A stretch of DNA of 64,000 bases, taken from Paragordius varius. Its lineage: Eukaryota; Nematomorpha. The position numbers were made by a program, and so were the translations under genes. Positions 11,601-22,900 of this stretch are shown piece after piece. Each line of letters starts with the position of its first letter. Positions within the stretch are counted from its first letter, which is position 1. The notes beneath the pieces are model-generated. The model searched no databases, was not told where the DNA came from, and saw only the letters and a list, made by a program, of their open reading frames with translations. The stretch spans positions 2,790,001 through 2,854,000 of the forward strand of contig OZ176058.1 in assembly GCA_964247055.1 (NCBI GenBank), in the 5' to 3' direction.

Positions 11601-12593
11601 TTTACCCTTAAACATTTCGAATTAACTCTTGAACATCCAAAATTTTCACCTATTTTTAACTCATATTTATATATATATATATATATACCATTTCCAGTTC
11701 AAATTCACCCTAAAATAAGTTATGTGTTTTTTATGATTTAAAATTTTTTTTATTTTATAATATTTTTAAAATATGAAATTCTGCTTCAGATCAATATAAC
11801 GCTGAAAAAATAAGAAACCATGTAGTAAAAATATATTATGATGAGTTATATTATTCCGAAACCACATAATTTATTTTTAGGGTGAATTTTAATTGTAAAT
11901 GATAGAGGTAAAACTGAAATTACACGGACAAAACGTAAATATATACAAAGACAAATATTTTATTTTAAAGACAAAACCATACTTTATAGATTTTGATATT
12001 TTTAATAGCAAAGTTTGAAATAGAGATACATACTATTTGTAACACAATCAATTTTATACTTTACAATTGTAATTAAATAAATAGCTTTAGGAAAATTTAA
12101 GATTTTTAAAAGTAAAATATTTGTCTTCTTTATATATTTAAGTTTTTTTGTCCGTATAGAACTGCATAAATAATTACCTACCTATGATGGCATCATTGTC
12201 ATTCCGCTTGGCTACTAAAAACCCGTCAGGGTAATGTTTATAAATGTCTTGAGCAAAATCGGGGTGTCCTTTTAACCCATAAAGTTGGAACCGCTTTTGA
12301 CTTAGGGCATATATATCTTGGGGTGTTGCAACACATATTCTGTAAAAATTTAACGGATCTTTCCACAAAACTTTTTCTAACGGCGTTAGGGTTGATGGTA
12401 ATTGAACCAAGTCTGAAGTTATAAAATCATCGATATTCATTATTAAACATCTATCCATTTTCTTCGTTTCAAAATTTAGTGGACTAAGACATGGTTCACA
12501 ACAACTCCCTGTTGAGGTATCGGAGAAACCACTATCTGACCGATTATCAGTTTGGAGAATGGTAGGATCTGGCGATAACGATTTTTCTTTCAT
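2658..12593 (-). CDS. GNAT-family N-acetyltransferase, 4 exons, 451 aa
   Basis: Exons on the minus strand are 12593-12182, 11469-11305, 4713-4363 and 3085-2658; they sum to 452 codons including a TGA stop, all phase-1 junctions agree, and every intron is GT-AG. The start ATG at 12593 opens a Ser-rich, probably disordered N-terminus (about residues 1-45). Exon 1/2 builds the acetyl-CoA binding motif A of the GNAT fold: IIGGMFCVDPEFRNKGIGG, with the R-x-x-G-x-G type loop RNKGIG at 148-153. Exon 4 begins GYGVLRPRYVGYTISPLYA (from residue 310), which resembles the C-terminal YitH/HolE-like acetyltransferase domain that follows a GNAT domain in some animal proteins. Known of the family: acetyl transfer from acetyl-CoA to an amine; the substrate here cannot be told. 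Intron 2 (6.6 kb) holds a full-length LINE in antisense. The final codon abuts a short transposon. Family assignment is firm; specific function is unknown. Confidence 0.85.
5670..8585 (+). mobile_element. Full-length RTE non-LTR retrotransposon
   Basis: The element includes the 934-codon frame plus flanks. Just upstream, around 5680-5735, is a stretch with the phrase GAAGGCAATGGCAAACCACC that recurs in the 5' regions of RTE-like elements. After the stop, the sequence runs into a short tandem tail built of AACC units (8554-8575), the kind of microsatellite 3' end used by RTE elements in place of a poly(A) tail. The exact 5' boundary and target-site duplication were not resolved by eye; upstream DNA from about 5080 may belong to it. 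Confidence 0.85.
5747..8551 (+). CDS. RTE-type LINE ORF: endonuclease and reverse transcriptase, 934 aa
   Basis: A single uninterrupted reading frame encodes an apurinic-like endonuclease followed by reverse transcriptase. Endonuclease landmarks are CWNVRSL (N13), TETK (E41), YAPT, GGDWNSKVG, IDYIM and SDHELL near the end of the domain (about residues 8-245). Reverse transcriptase landmarks are the fingers motif NKATGLDNIP, QAGFMKGKSTRDH, FIDYRQAFDS, the GVRQGC segment and the catalytic box FADD at 682-685. The C-terminal part has the RTE-typical YFGHVMR and RKRGRPPMRW blocks. This order, and the length, fit the RTE clade (craniofacial-development-protein-2-like proteins in automatic annotations). 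Nothing essential looks missing, so the copy is young or still competent at the protein level. It lies inside intron 2 of the acetyltransferase gene, in the opposite orientation. Confidence 0.95.
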   Translation: MNLTRIFKVGCWNVRSLTSTKQVIIEKEMERLNIDILGLTETKQKGSAKVQNENYTLLRSGRDDQKSEGVAVLIKNKLNKSLISYTPYTPRIMSIRLNAKPLKFTYIVVYAPTSNAPKEDIEDFYATLQIVLDETKKGDMIIIGGDWNSKVGRGRVDQIVGPYGLGERNEAGEALINFCQENEMMITNTWFPQHNRRLYTWTSPCGKYKNQIDYIMCPQKWKSSIIDTKTSRSSDCSSDHELLITKIKLKIIKNKVKQIYRYDTRNIPNSFRTETKDRLERLDNGCSSEQLWGTIKNVVNEVAKEKVQRVKRKDNKWISEKSIEIAEKRRKAKSRGDNKMVKLYNKEFQRQTRKDYEDFLNKQCLEVELNNKKGLMQPMFQKLKQMTHKPFISSQKIKKENGTILCKQTEVRERWKEYTQKLYQAPQTKVLQLKEEERDPDILREEVELALKQIPSNKATGLDNIPIEFIKAIPVEKLHKLCQKVWETCEWPNDWASSVYLPIYKKGDVLQCENYRNISLISHASKVLLKVIQNRMHSIIQTEIPENQAGFMKGKSTRDHISNMRRIMETSKEFQKELYMCFIDYRQAFDSINYDSLWETLKLVGVSSHLIRLISSLYVKQRAIIRTPAGDTDEIPILKGVRQGCCLSPYLFNMCTEMIMRKLDGKNIGVRIGGRTINNLRFADDTTLIAESANDLKELIEEIRKESLRYGLRLNPNKTKILCTGKKPTIIIEGVEIEIVKQLTFLGAIISEDGSSTPDIRKRIGLGREAMTKLIKIWKNKSVGVETKKRLLYCFVLPVTTYGCESWTLKKRDKERLMAFERSCWRRMLGYTWKDKIKNESLTTEIKPKTNIMEIILKRKLTYFGHVMRSNSLEKDTMFGKVEGQRKRGRPPMRWLDMIKEETKMTLKELNIAVKDRKKWKEIVKTISKKSFTT
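9000..9900 (+). repeat. Long dispersed repeat of unknown class, copy 1
   Basis: About 0.9 kb of AT-rich sequence without coding capacity. Phrases such as CTTTGCTTTTTATATGTAG, GAGCACTTACCACAAAAGTG and CGACACCATGATAATCCTGA recur with divergence at 48560-48900, and in part inverted at about 28030-28990. Ends not defined. Confidence 0.55.
10026..10360. mobile_element. TIR repeat carrying a hammerhead ribozyme, copy 2 (best preserved ends)
   Basis: A 335-bp unit begins TAATGGTAAATGACGGATTG and ends with the complement CAATCCGTCATTTACCATTA. The TIRs extend about 50 bp through TTTTGTAATAACAGTTGT and its complement. It lies in the big intron of the acetyltransferase, between the LINE and exon 2. The inside carries a hammerhead core. 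Confidence 0.85.
10158..10224 (-). ncRNA. Hammerhead ribozyme, copy 2 (slightly degenerate)
   Basis: Same layout as copy 1, but stem II has one mismatch (ATGC against GCAC) and stem III reads ACAAGT before the GTC-type cleavage site. The core CTGATGA and GAAA are kept. Activity is less certain than in the other copies. Confidence 0.75.
11906..12164. mobile_element. CAGTAAAAATTG-family element in acetyltransferase intron 1
   Basis: Left arm AACTGAAATTACACGGACAA and right arm TTTTTTTGTCCGTATAGAAC are recognisable, with tips degraded. It occupies the intron just downstream of the exon 1 donor. Confidence 0.65.
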
Positions 12594-13550
12594 TATTTTT
12601 ATTTTTTGTATTTTAAAAAATTGGGTTTCTTTTTTTGTTTAAATAATATATATGTGTAAATAACTGAGCGGTAATAATGACACACACAATAATAAAAGAT
12701 AAAAGCTTGGATGTGAGTTGACCTTTAAAACTGTGATGCAATTGTTATTATTAAAATAAGGGGGCTAAAAATAATTTTCGAATATTATTAATAGTACAAT
12801 TTCGTAAGCGATGATATCAGGATAATGGTTATAATTAGATAGATGACTGGATGATTGAATTTAAGCTATTAAAATATTTAAAAACAAATGATTTATAAAT
12901 AAAAGTTTGCGAAATGTCAAAAATTATTGTTGAGTAAATTATGATTATAATACAATTAAATGGTACACATGCCTTTAAATAACAAAAAAAAGATGGTTTG
13001 GTTTAAATATTTACAAGTGTTTTTTTTTCATGATATGATAAACAATTTATAATAAATACTAAATTTAAATTATACTTTACATTATAAAAGAATAATAATA
13101 GGGAATTTTATAATTTGATTCTAGTTTGATCTAGTTGGGATTGTTTTTTATGTTATAATCTTATTAGTATAAAATAAATATATGTATATAAACATAATTT
13201 TTTTTTATATAAGCTGCTTTAAGGAATAAAAAAAGTTTTGAAATCCAATTTTTACGCTTTTATCTATAGTAATATTACATACATTTATTTAAATTTTTTT
13301 AAAAAAATGCGATCATAACTTTTAGTTGTTAGAACATTGGTTGGAAAAATCTGGAAAAATGTAGTTTTAAAAAATTCCAACATTAATTTTATACCAGATA
13401 TCACATTTGCATGCAAATTATAATATCATTAAGCATTTAATGTTTTTACATCGACGTTTTTTATTACACAATACCGAGAACAATTAAAACAAACCTTAAT
13501 TAAGATTTATTATTAATTTATTGTTGTCACCAGTATTGAGTATATATATA

Positions 13551-13697
13551 CAGTGGCATATGGCATTAAATATTATTAGTCCATAAAAAGAAAATGTTTT
13601 TTTAAAAAAACAACCCTAGTTGTTTATACATATCCATAATCCCTAACATTTTTGTATTCTTTTATGGATTGATATTGTTTTATGCCATACGCTAATG
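13551..13697. mobile_element. CAGTGGCATATGG-family TIR element (MITE), 147 bp
   Basis: Begins CAGTGGCATATGGCATTAAA and ends with the near complement TTTTATGCCATACGCTAATG, flanked by TA. Subterminal TTAGTCCATAAAAAG pairs with CTTTTATGGATTGA. No coding capacity. Confidence 0.8.
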
Positions 13698-14402
13698 TAA
13701 ATAATCTAGCCTTTTAACTTTTTTATTAAAAATATATCCAAAAAATATATCGTTTGCTTGAAGACTAATATATTTCTTTAAAAATAATAACCACTTTTTT
13801 TTAACCTTGTTTTTTGCGCATAAATTATTTAATATCGAATTTTCATTATGTAATTGAATGTTGATTCCAGGATAATAGCTATTGCTTGATAATTCCTGTT
13901 TTTATTTTAAACCCAATATTGACTATTTTCCTAATAATCGAAATTTTTAATAAAAAAATCCATTTTTTATTTTTTAACATTCTTAAGGCACTTTTGCGCA
14001 CCGAAAAAGGCGTGTTGGACATCCCAGGTTTAACCAATTTGTTATATATTGCAGCCAAAAACGTTAAGTTGTTATTAAAATTTATATTTTTAAAAATATT
14101 TTTTTTTGTTTTAAGGTTTTGTCCCTATAATTTCTAATTTACTGCATATGTACATTAATAAGCCTTGTAACATTTGCTTGATTATAATTATTAGCTACCC
14201 GAAAGATAAATGTTTGGGCTGATAGATTAAAGTTGTCTATTATTCAAGGAAAAAAATTAAAAAAGCAAAAAAGTGGTTCAGTGGTATGGTAATATATTAA
14301 TAGAGTAAATTTATAAGGACAAAATGTTAAAATATAATGACATAATATTTCTCTCTTTGCTGTAAATTTAATCTAATCTGGCATAGTATGAAATTAAATA
14401 TA

Positions 14403-14692
14403 CAGTAACAACTGATATTATACGAATAAACGTTAAAAAATAAAGGCAATTTTTTTTCAAAGGACAAGTAAACCTTAATTTATACTAGAAATATTATTTA
14501 TTTCCAATCGTTAGATACATAATTCATTGTGTTACCAATTTATATCTCTATTTTACACTTTGCAATTTAAAACAATCAGTTTTATTAAAAAAAAATATGA
14601 TTTAAAAAGTATAGTTGTCTTTTAGAAAAAAATATGTTTTTTATGTTTTTACGTTTTATCTGTATATTTTCAATTTTTGCGGTAATACAGGA
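14403..14692. mobile_element. CAGTAAAAATTG-family element
   Basis: Left tip CAGTAACAACTGATATTATA after TA; right end TTTTACGTTTTATCTGTATA and CAATTTTTGCGG before TA. The interior keeps TGTTACCAATTTATATCTC. Confidence 0.75.
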
Positions 14693-15007
14693 GATAGACT
14701 TTGATTGCATTTTAAACAAAACTACTTTCAAGGCAGTAGTTTTATGTACTACTTTAAAATCTGTTGTCCAATATTGCCCCATAATGTTATCGCGCACAAT
14801 AAAATAGAATAAGGTGTTAACGAGCTTTATAAACCAATGAAATTTTGTTTAAAATTTAAAAAATACTAAACTATGCCATAAAAATATATTTTATATTAAT
14901 GATGATAAGTTATATTAGTTAAAAAACACAAATTTGAATTATAGGGTAAATTTGAACTGTAAATGATATACCATCCATCTATTGGCAAGTTTAATGTATT
15001 GTGTAGT

Positions 15008-15566
15008 ATACCATTTGCACTTCAAGTTTGAACATTTTAATTTGGTCCTTGATCATTTCAAGTTGGTCCTTTGACCTTTTTGTTTTGTTTTTTAACTTTT
15101 ATCAATCAAATCGATAATTCATCTATTTTATTGTTTTTAACCTATTTTCTATTATTTAACATAAATTTTAAATCGATATCAACTTTTAATTTTTGATAAT
15201 CCGTATATCTTTACTAATTTCTTAAAATAATTTTGGATATTTATAAGATTGTACGAAATGAAAAAATATATAAGTTTTCTGGGTTATTAATTAAAATTTT
15301 ATATTAAAAACATTTAATAGTCAATAATTTTGTTCAATTGAAAAAAAAATAGTTTGAAACAAAAAATTTGTTTTTCAATAAAAATTATTATTTTTAAATG
15401 AATAAATATTTAATAAATAAAGAAAATTAGGTTAATAAATTATAAAATAAAAATAAATGCAAAAATTTGGTTTAATCAAAATTTATAAATTTTAAAGACC
15501 AACCTGAAGTGTTCAAGGACCAACTTGAAGTATTCAAGGACACTCTTGAACAGCAAATGGTATATT
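15008..15566. mobile_element. Foldback element with GTCCTTGAACATTTCAAG-type palindromic ends
   Basis: Begins ATACCATTTGCACTTCAAG, followed by short TTGAAC..TTCAAG units, and ends in the complementary series ACTTGAAGTGTTCAAGGACC and CAGCAAATGGTAT. The 400-bp AT-rich core is shared with the 44685-45383 copy. No coding capacity. Confidence 0.7.
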
Positions 15567-18349
15567 AATTTTGGTTAAATAATAATTGTAATATTCATTT
15601 CTTTATTAAATACAGTCATGTAGAATTTATTTTGTTAAAGATTTACTTTTTTTCGTTAATTGGGTATTAATATTTGGTAAAGAATATAAAAACAAGAGCT
15701 ATATGGTATACTATATCATATTCTTTAAAAAACTAAAAGAAGTGTGAGGGAAGGGCGTCAGAAATCTTTGGTAAAAAATGAAAATGCACTAACTACTAAC
15801 CCTTCACTTAAAATTATTGTATAAAAGGGTTAGGAAAATAGTAATTTTTATCTCAATTATAATTTTTTGTTTTGATATGGGAACAATGTTAAAAGGGATT
15901 TTTACTATAGATGCTATATTAAATAATCAATTTGATCCAATTAGGATGTAACCCTGGTATTGCGAGTATTTTTTTCCTTTATAATGTTAGATTCAGATTA
16001 TGTTGACGAAAATATAAGACCCACACAAAATATTGTGCCTGGCAAAGATGGTTTTTTTATTTAGAATTTAGGTGTTAATGAGATCGGCGGGAATGAATTG
16101 ATAGTAGATACTTGTCCTGGTGTCCTTGATGGTTATTTTCCCTTATATATACACACAATTCATTATTTGTCCGTTATATGTTTGTTTTATTTATTGTGAT
16201 ATCCTATTAAAAAAATTATAATAAATATTTTTTTTACCTATACATAAAAATCTATATTTAAGAGGTTAATTTGTTTTGTTTAACACTTGGATACAACACA
16301 TTCATTTTTAAGCTAAAACCAAAAGGTAAAAATTTAGTGAATGTGAGAATACAAAATAAATCGCTTTTTCTATTTCTTTCAAGGTTAGATGTAATTTAAA
16401 TAAAAAATTATCTTTAATTTTACCCTTAACACTAAATGAAGACGACATTTTGCAAATATTTTGTAAAATAAAAATGGCGTCGAAGTTGTATGACCCTTTT
16501 TTTCAAAACAAAATTTTATTTAGATATTTTGGCATATTTATATAATTAGGAAAGAAGCATAAATTTAAAGTGGGACCGTTTCTTTCACTAGTTTTTTAAA
16601 AATCCTAACTCAAATTTAGTCTGGGGTATATTTAGATACCCCAATTCGAATCTAGGTGTTAAATAAAAATTTTATCAAAAAAAATTAATATATAAAATTT
16701 TGCAAAAGATTAACAAAAATATTACCATTTCCCCTTTAAACAATATTAAAGATTTTTATTTTTTACCAAATATTTCTGACGCCTTTCCCCCACACTTCTT
16801 TTAATTTTTTAAAGAATATTACACTTTACAACAAATTTTAACTTTTTTTAACTGCCATTCTGTAAATTTAAAATTTATTTCATTAAAGTACATAATTAGT
16901 ATATCTGAAAAGAAAATTGGTCTAGCATGAAAGAATTTTTTTATATTAGAGTTTATCGATAATTTTTGGCCCCGATTTAACATTAAACTCGAAATGTCGA
17001 AAATTAAAAGTTTTAAATATGAAGCCATGTATTTTATATCATTCGAAAGAGCTCAAAAAACTGCATCTTTTAAATGGTAGTATGTCATTTAAATCAATCG
17101 GATGTAAAAGTTATTTGGATTTAAATAGTCGAAATTTTCAATCCTTAAATAAGTCAAGAATTTTCACAGACAAACTAATTTGAAAATCATATAAGTTATT
17201 TTAATATAATTATTAGGGTTATATTAGTATTTAATTAAAAAAAATATTTGAAAAAGCTTTTGGTTTGCTTTTTTAATAAAAATTATTATTATCAGAAATA
17301 GTTTGCCTAGTAGATACTAAAATGCATATTTATAACTGTAAATTTATTACATAATAGCTATAAAAAATCAAAAATACCTTAAGCCTTGTTATTATCTTGA
17401 AAAATTTCGAAATTATCAGCCTCCTAAAGAAAATAAATTAATATTGATGAGATGGTAATTTTTAAAAAACCAAAAACTTAAAAATGGCTGTTTTGAGTGA
17501 CATAAAAGCAACAAAAAAATGTTTTAATCAAAAAAAGTTAATTGTGTTGTCTTTTTTGGACATTCATCACCATCTAAACAAAGTTTGAGCTATTTTCATC
17601 CATTAGTTTTAAAAATATAATAATTAAAAAAAATGCTCTCGCTTCGCGCGTTTGTCGCTCTTTGTGTCCAATATTAACTGTCGATGTAATATATATTAGT
17701 ATGCATTTTAAAGAGTTTTTATTACTCTTTCGAATGATATATTACAAATATATTTTCAAAGAAAAACATTTTTTAGTAAAATTTTTATAAAGAGGGCGCA
17801 TAATCAAAAAAATCAAATTATACAAAATTCTTCCATCGGGTTATAATTTTTATTTCAGATTTACTGTTAGAATGATACTAAATATCAGAAAATGCAAAAA
17901 ATTCGTGTGGCAGAAAAATTTGTTGTCCAGTGTTATGGTATACGATATAGCTCTTTTTATTCTTTACCAAATATTAATCGAAAAAAATTAAAAATTTAAC
18001 AAAATAAAGTCTACATGACTGTAATATTCATTTACTTTATATATGAAATGACTCAAGTCACTGATACCCTATTTGAAAAATTTAATAGTAAAAAAGAATG
18101 GATTTTCCTTTCATTATCTAATAGTGTTTTGGAACCAGTTTTAATTTATATAATTTGAGTTGTCTTTTATTATATTCAAAATTAATATTGATATGCCATC
18201 TATTTACCATTACATTAAAAACAAATAAAAAATACCAACAATACGAAAAAAATGTTTTTTAAAAAGACAACGACCATACTTTATAATATCTTATTATTTT
18301 GACACTTACTATATTCTCGATTGTGAAATGTTAACAACTCTACTTATAG

Positions 18350-18632
18350 TACACATTGGAATTACACGGACAAAATGTAAAAATATAAAGACAAATATTT
18401 TTTTCTAAAACAATACCTTTTTGAAATCCATTTTTTAGTTATAATTTCTTGTTTCAAATTGCAAATAAATAAATTATATATATTGGTGAAACAAGCATTC
18501 CATATATAACAATTGTAATTAAATAGCTTATATAGAAAAAATTTAAATGCAAAAAAAAGTATGGTTGTCTTTTTGAAAAAATATCTGTCTTTATATTTTT
18601 ACGTTTTGTCCGTATAATTTCAGTTTTTACTG
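18350..18632. mobile_element. CAGTAAAAATTG-family element
   Basis: Left arm TTGGAATTACACGGACAAAA; right arm GTCCGTATAATTTCAGTTTT ending TTTTTACTG before TA. Both arms are close to the family consensus. Confidence 0.8.
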
Positions 18633-18745
18633 TATAACCCAAATCGATCAGTGAAAATTAATATTATACACAGGCACAGAGGCGTAGCTAGGGGGAAGGA
18701 AGGGGTGTTCACCGGGCGTTATAGTTAAAGGGGGGGCGGATTTTA

Positions 18746-19029
18746 CAGTAAAAATTGAAATTATACGGACAAAAAGTAAAATTAAAGACAAATTTTTTTT
18801 ATAAAAGACAATCATACTTTTTCAAGTGTTAATTTAAAATAATTTGATTAACAGTCGTATAATACATAAATTGCTTGTGTAATCAATTTATATCTTCATT
18901 TCCTACTTTATAGTTTGAAACAATGAGTTATTAATATAATAATTAAAATTTAAAAAGTATGGTTGTCTTTAAAAAAATTATTTGTCTTTATATTTTTACG
19001 TTTTGTTCGTATAATTTCAATTTTTATTG
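18746..19029. mobile_element. CAGTAAAAATTG-family element, best preserved
   Basis: A 284-bp unit with CAGTAAAAATTGAAATTATA at the left and the complement CGTATAATTTCAATTTTTAT at the right, TA on both sides. It has split another repeat that contains GAGGCGTAGCTAGGGGG (18679) on its left and CATGCACGCCCTTGCACAGG (19190) on its right. Confidence 0.85.
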
Positions 19030-19429
19030 TAAATTTTTGATTTTATTTCAAATAAATAAGCATTTAAAAGTGATTATTTAAATAATGCATAAAATCACCC
19101 ATTTATGAGTAGTGGTCATGACCACGGTTTAAATTTAATTATTATTTTTAAAGGGGTAGCATGGAGAAGGGAGGCGCCATCACGGATTCATGCACGCCCT
19201 TGCACAGGCAAAATGGAACAAAACAAAATTATTTTTAAACCGCTCTATAAAATTAAAATGTTCAAGGACCAACTTGAAATGTTCAAGGACTAACTTGAAG
19301 GGTTTAAGGACACTCTTGAAAAGCATATGGTGTAAATATATGTAATAAAATACGTCTATATTAAATTTATTAAAATTTGCGCAATAATATTTTTTTATCA
19401 AATTATAGATAGATTCAATTCGTAATTTT

Positions 19430-19770
19430 TTCATCTCAACCGAAACAATTGAGTTTAGCATTAAAAGGATTATTTCCATTGTTGAATCTGGCTGCATTTT
19501 TTTCTTTTGGAAATAAATCAGCCTTTTTAGTGATTAAATCAAAGGTTTTAGGCCCGCGTTTTTTATTTATATATAATAAATATTCAATTTTACAACAATT
19601 TATCAAAACTATCAAATGATATTTTTATCATATTATATATTTCCTTATCAAATTTACAATAAATTTATTCATTTTCAGTCACCAAAAACAATTAATTTTG
19701 GGATTAAAAGGAATATTTTCATTTACAAATCGAGCAACGTTTTCCGATTGTAATATAAACCAATATTTTA
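19430..19770 (-). pseudogene. Two degenerate tandem copies of the NOB1 terminal exon
   Basis: Downstream of the genuine last exon (20104-19910) two copies of its end are readable: one at about 19660-19740 (ENVARFVNENIPFNPKINCF) and one at about 19440-19560 (NAARFNNGNNPFNAKLNCFG). The genuine one reads NAARFNIGNNPFNAKLNCFG then stop. Both keep the closing TGA; upstream parts have shifted or been lost, so they are exon relics rather than usable alternatives. Confidence 0.8.
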
Positions 19771-19909
19771 CTCCTTAAATCATAATGACTTATAAAGTGT
19801 TTATAATAACTATCTATAAACACTTTATATTAAACTAACTATAACAAATTTATTAAGATTTGCAATAATTTTCTTATCAAATTATACATGTATATAAAAA
19901 ATTTTCATC

Positions 19910-22900
19910 TCAACCAAAACAATTGAGTTTGGCATTAAAAGGATTATTTCCAATGTTGAATCGGGCTGCATTTTTCCCTTTGAGGAATGAACCAGCCTTT
20001 TTAGAACCACGTTTTCGCCCAAAATTGGGTTCATGACTTTGGGGTATTTTTTGGCCCTCTTTGATACATTCCAATTTATAGGGCGTAGGTTTAGCTAATG
20101 AATGCTAAATTTATTTAAAAAAGAGACAAAGAATAAAATTGGAAATTTTTATGGTGTAATTTAAATTATTATACTTTTTAAACATAAAAAAATAATTTTT
20201 TGTTAAAATTTCAAAATTTTTGAAAACACAAATAAGTGTATAATATTTCAAAAATCGGCCTATAAATAAAGCTTGGATTATAAAAAAAACCTCAAACCTT
20301 AAAATTATATAAAAAATTAACATAATTATAGAAATCATTCAAGAAAAAATTCAAAAAGCATTTAAATCATTGCAAAAAAATTGTAAAATAAATTTTATTA
20401 TTTAAAAATTAATTTTATTTTTAAAAAAATCAAAAATAATTAAAAAAATCTTTTGTTTAAAAACTCCAATTTTAGCATTTAATTTTTCCAAAAATACAAA
20501 TAATGTAGAACAAAAATGATTTTTTTAAAACTTTAATTTAGAATATTTCAAAATTTAAATTTGAAAAAAAAAACAATTTGTAGAAAAAACCTTAGTTCCA
20601 CGTTTGACAGACATTCTTTGAGCATTTATATGTAATAAAACTGTATTTTTGCCGCTATCAGCTGATTTAATAGAGCATACGCCATCTTTGCTAGTTTCGA
20701 CGTCTGGACAGGCTGCGTTGCTATAGGCAACGCGACACAACGCTTTATTTCCACAATGAGGGCAAAATTGTTTACACATATTACTAGTTGTTCTATTTCC
20801 AAATATTTTTGAAAAAAATCAAATAAAATTAAAGAAAAGCTATAAGAATTAGAGTATATATTTTAAATTACAGCTAAAAAATAGTTTTGAAAACAATAAT
20901 GATGATTTAGAAAAAAATAAGGTTAACAAAGTTGAAATAAAATATAATATCTATTAAATAAAATTTTTAAAAATAATTTAATAATTCTTTATAAACACAA
21001 AAAATGTGAAAATATTTTAGAATTAAGTAAAAAAATTCAAACAAAAAATATTTTTTTAATTAATAAAATATTTACCTATAACACGCTTTACATAACAGTA
21101 TGTAATGGCGAACCTCTCGAATAATATTATTATTTTTTGCTGATCTAATAGCAATTCCCAGGGATAATAAAATGTTCTAAAATGAATTTTAGGAATAAAT
21201 TTCTTAAAATATTTAAATTAAAATATCTAGAAAATAAATTTAATAAATATTATTTATTAAGTATTTATATTATTTAATTGAAATATTAAATTTTGTTAAA
21301 AAACGATAATTTTAAAATTTTTTTAATAAAAATTGTAATTAATAAACATATAAGATTTTAAAATTCTTTTATTATTTTATTACATTCATCATGATTTAGC
21401 ATAAAAAGTGATTTCATTTATATTAGATTATAATTATATTTATTAATAAATTTATATTTTTTAAAATTATAAAATTTAAATTTTATAAAGCAAGTAAAAA
21501 TTAAAAAAATTTTAAAAGATTAAAATTAATTAGATATATCTTTCAAATCAAAAATATTTAAATTTTATTTTAAAATTTAATCAAGAAAAATTAAAAAAAT
21601 GAAAAGTTAAAAACACGTTTTTACTTGCATAGCGAAATCGTCTGTCATACATGCACATGAGTTCATTGAACTTTTTACACTATCGTCTGAAACTTCATTA
21701 TTCTGATGAATCTCTTAAGGTAAGTTTATTAATAAATAATTTAAGTAAAATTATCGAATTGGTTAAAGAGTTTATTTAAAGAAAATTTATATGTTATGTA
21801 TTTTTTTATAGTTAAAAGGAAGCAAAAAATATATACATTTACATTTATTGCTTTACTAAAACTACATGGCCTTTTAGTGTAATTTTATAATCCTTTGCCA
21901 TTCAAAATTTCTCATGATACAAAATATTTTTAATTGGGCCAAATGTAAAAATATGATTTTTTAGCCTTTTAAGCGCATTATACTTTTTTTAATAAATATA
22001 AAATTGTAAAAATTTTCATCTGCCATTTTTTTCCTTTATATTTTATAATGTGAATACAACAGGCTAATAAATGCATATGATTGGTTAATATATATATATA
22101 TATATACAATTAACTTTTAAAAGCTTTTAAATTACAGTTGCCATCAAATTTTTGATATTAATTGATTTTATTTTCAGCTGTTCGTTTCAATCTTGGAACC
22201 AGAATTTGATACACTCACTAATTTTTTTTATCTAATATGATAATATTAAAATTTCAAAACAGCCTTTATAACATAATAACTATATTCAACTCTGGGGTAG
22301 AAATATACCCCAAAATGCCATCTCATACAAAAAGGTCATAAGGAACCAATTTTAATCAATATAACTAATAATATTTGGCGAATGTTTAAATTTAAAAACC
22401 TGATGTGTTATTCTCATTTTTAGGTTTTGAAACGTCGATAGTCGTATCAACATTATTGGAAGAATTTGACGGTTCAGAAAAGACCATCGCCATATTTTCG
22501 TCTGAAACTAAATTCGATTGTTGAGAGAAATCTAAATTTGCCGTATTTTGTTGATCTAATGGTAACTTCTTATTATCATTTGAATCAGATATTAGTATTA
22601 AACTTTCATTTTTGGTATCATGAAAATTATTCATAGTTTTAATAGCATTGGTATTGCAGTTATTGGCTATATTTAATGAATCTGGGCTAATCCAAGCAGC
22701 CATATTTTCGTCTGAATCAAAATTATCGTCTGAAAGCAGATCTTTTTGGGGACAATTATTTACCATAGATATATCATTAGCTTCAATGCGGACAGAGTCC
22801 ATCATTTGTGCAACTATATATTATTAAATATATATATTAATTAAAATTAAAAATGTGTGTTTATATATTCAAAAAATATGGATTTATCAAAAATATGTGA

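Larger units (their letters stand above)
12594..19909. other. Intergenic region between the acetyltransferase and NOB1
   Basis: No gene supported. Contents: TIR elements at 13551, 14403, 18350 and 18746; a foldback element (15008-15566); a 2.4-kb unit with inverted ends (about 15600-18030) with a TTCAAATTGGGGTA-family copy nested at about 16280-16660; and degenerate copies of the NOB1 last exon at 19430-19770. The 16819-17028 open frame shows no recognisable domain. Confidence 0.6.
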
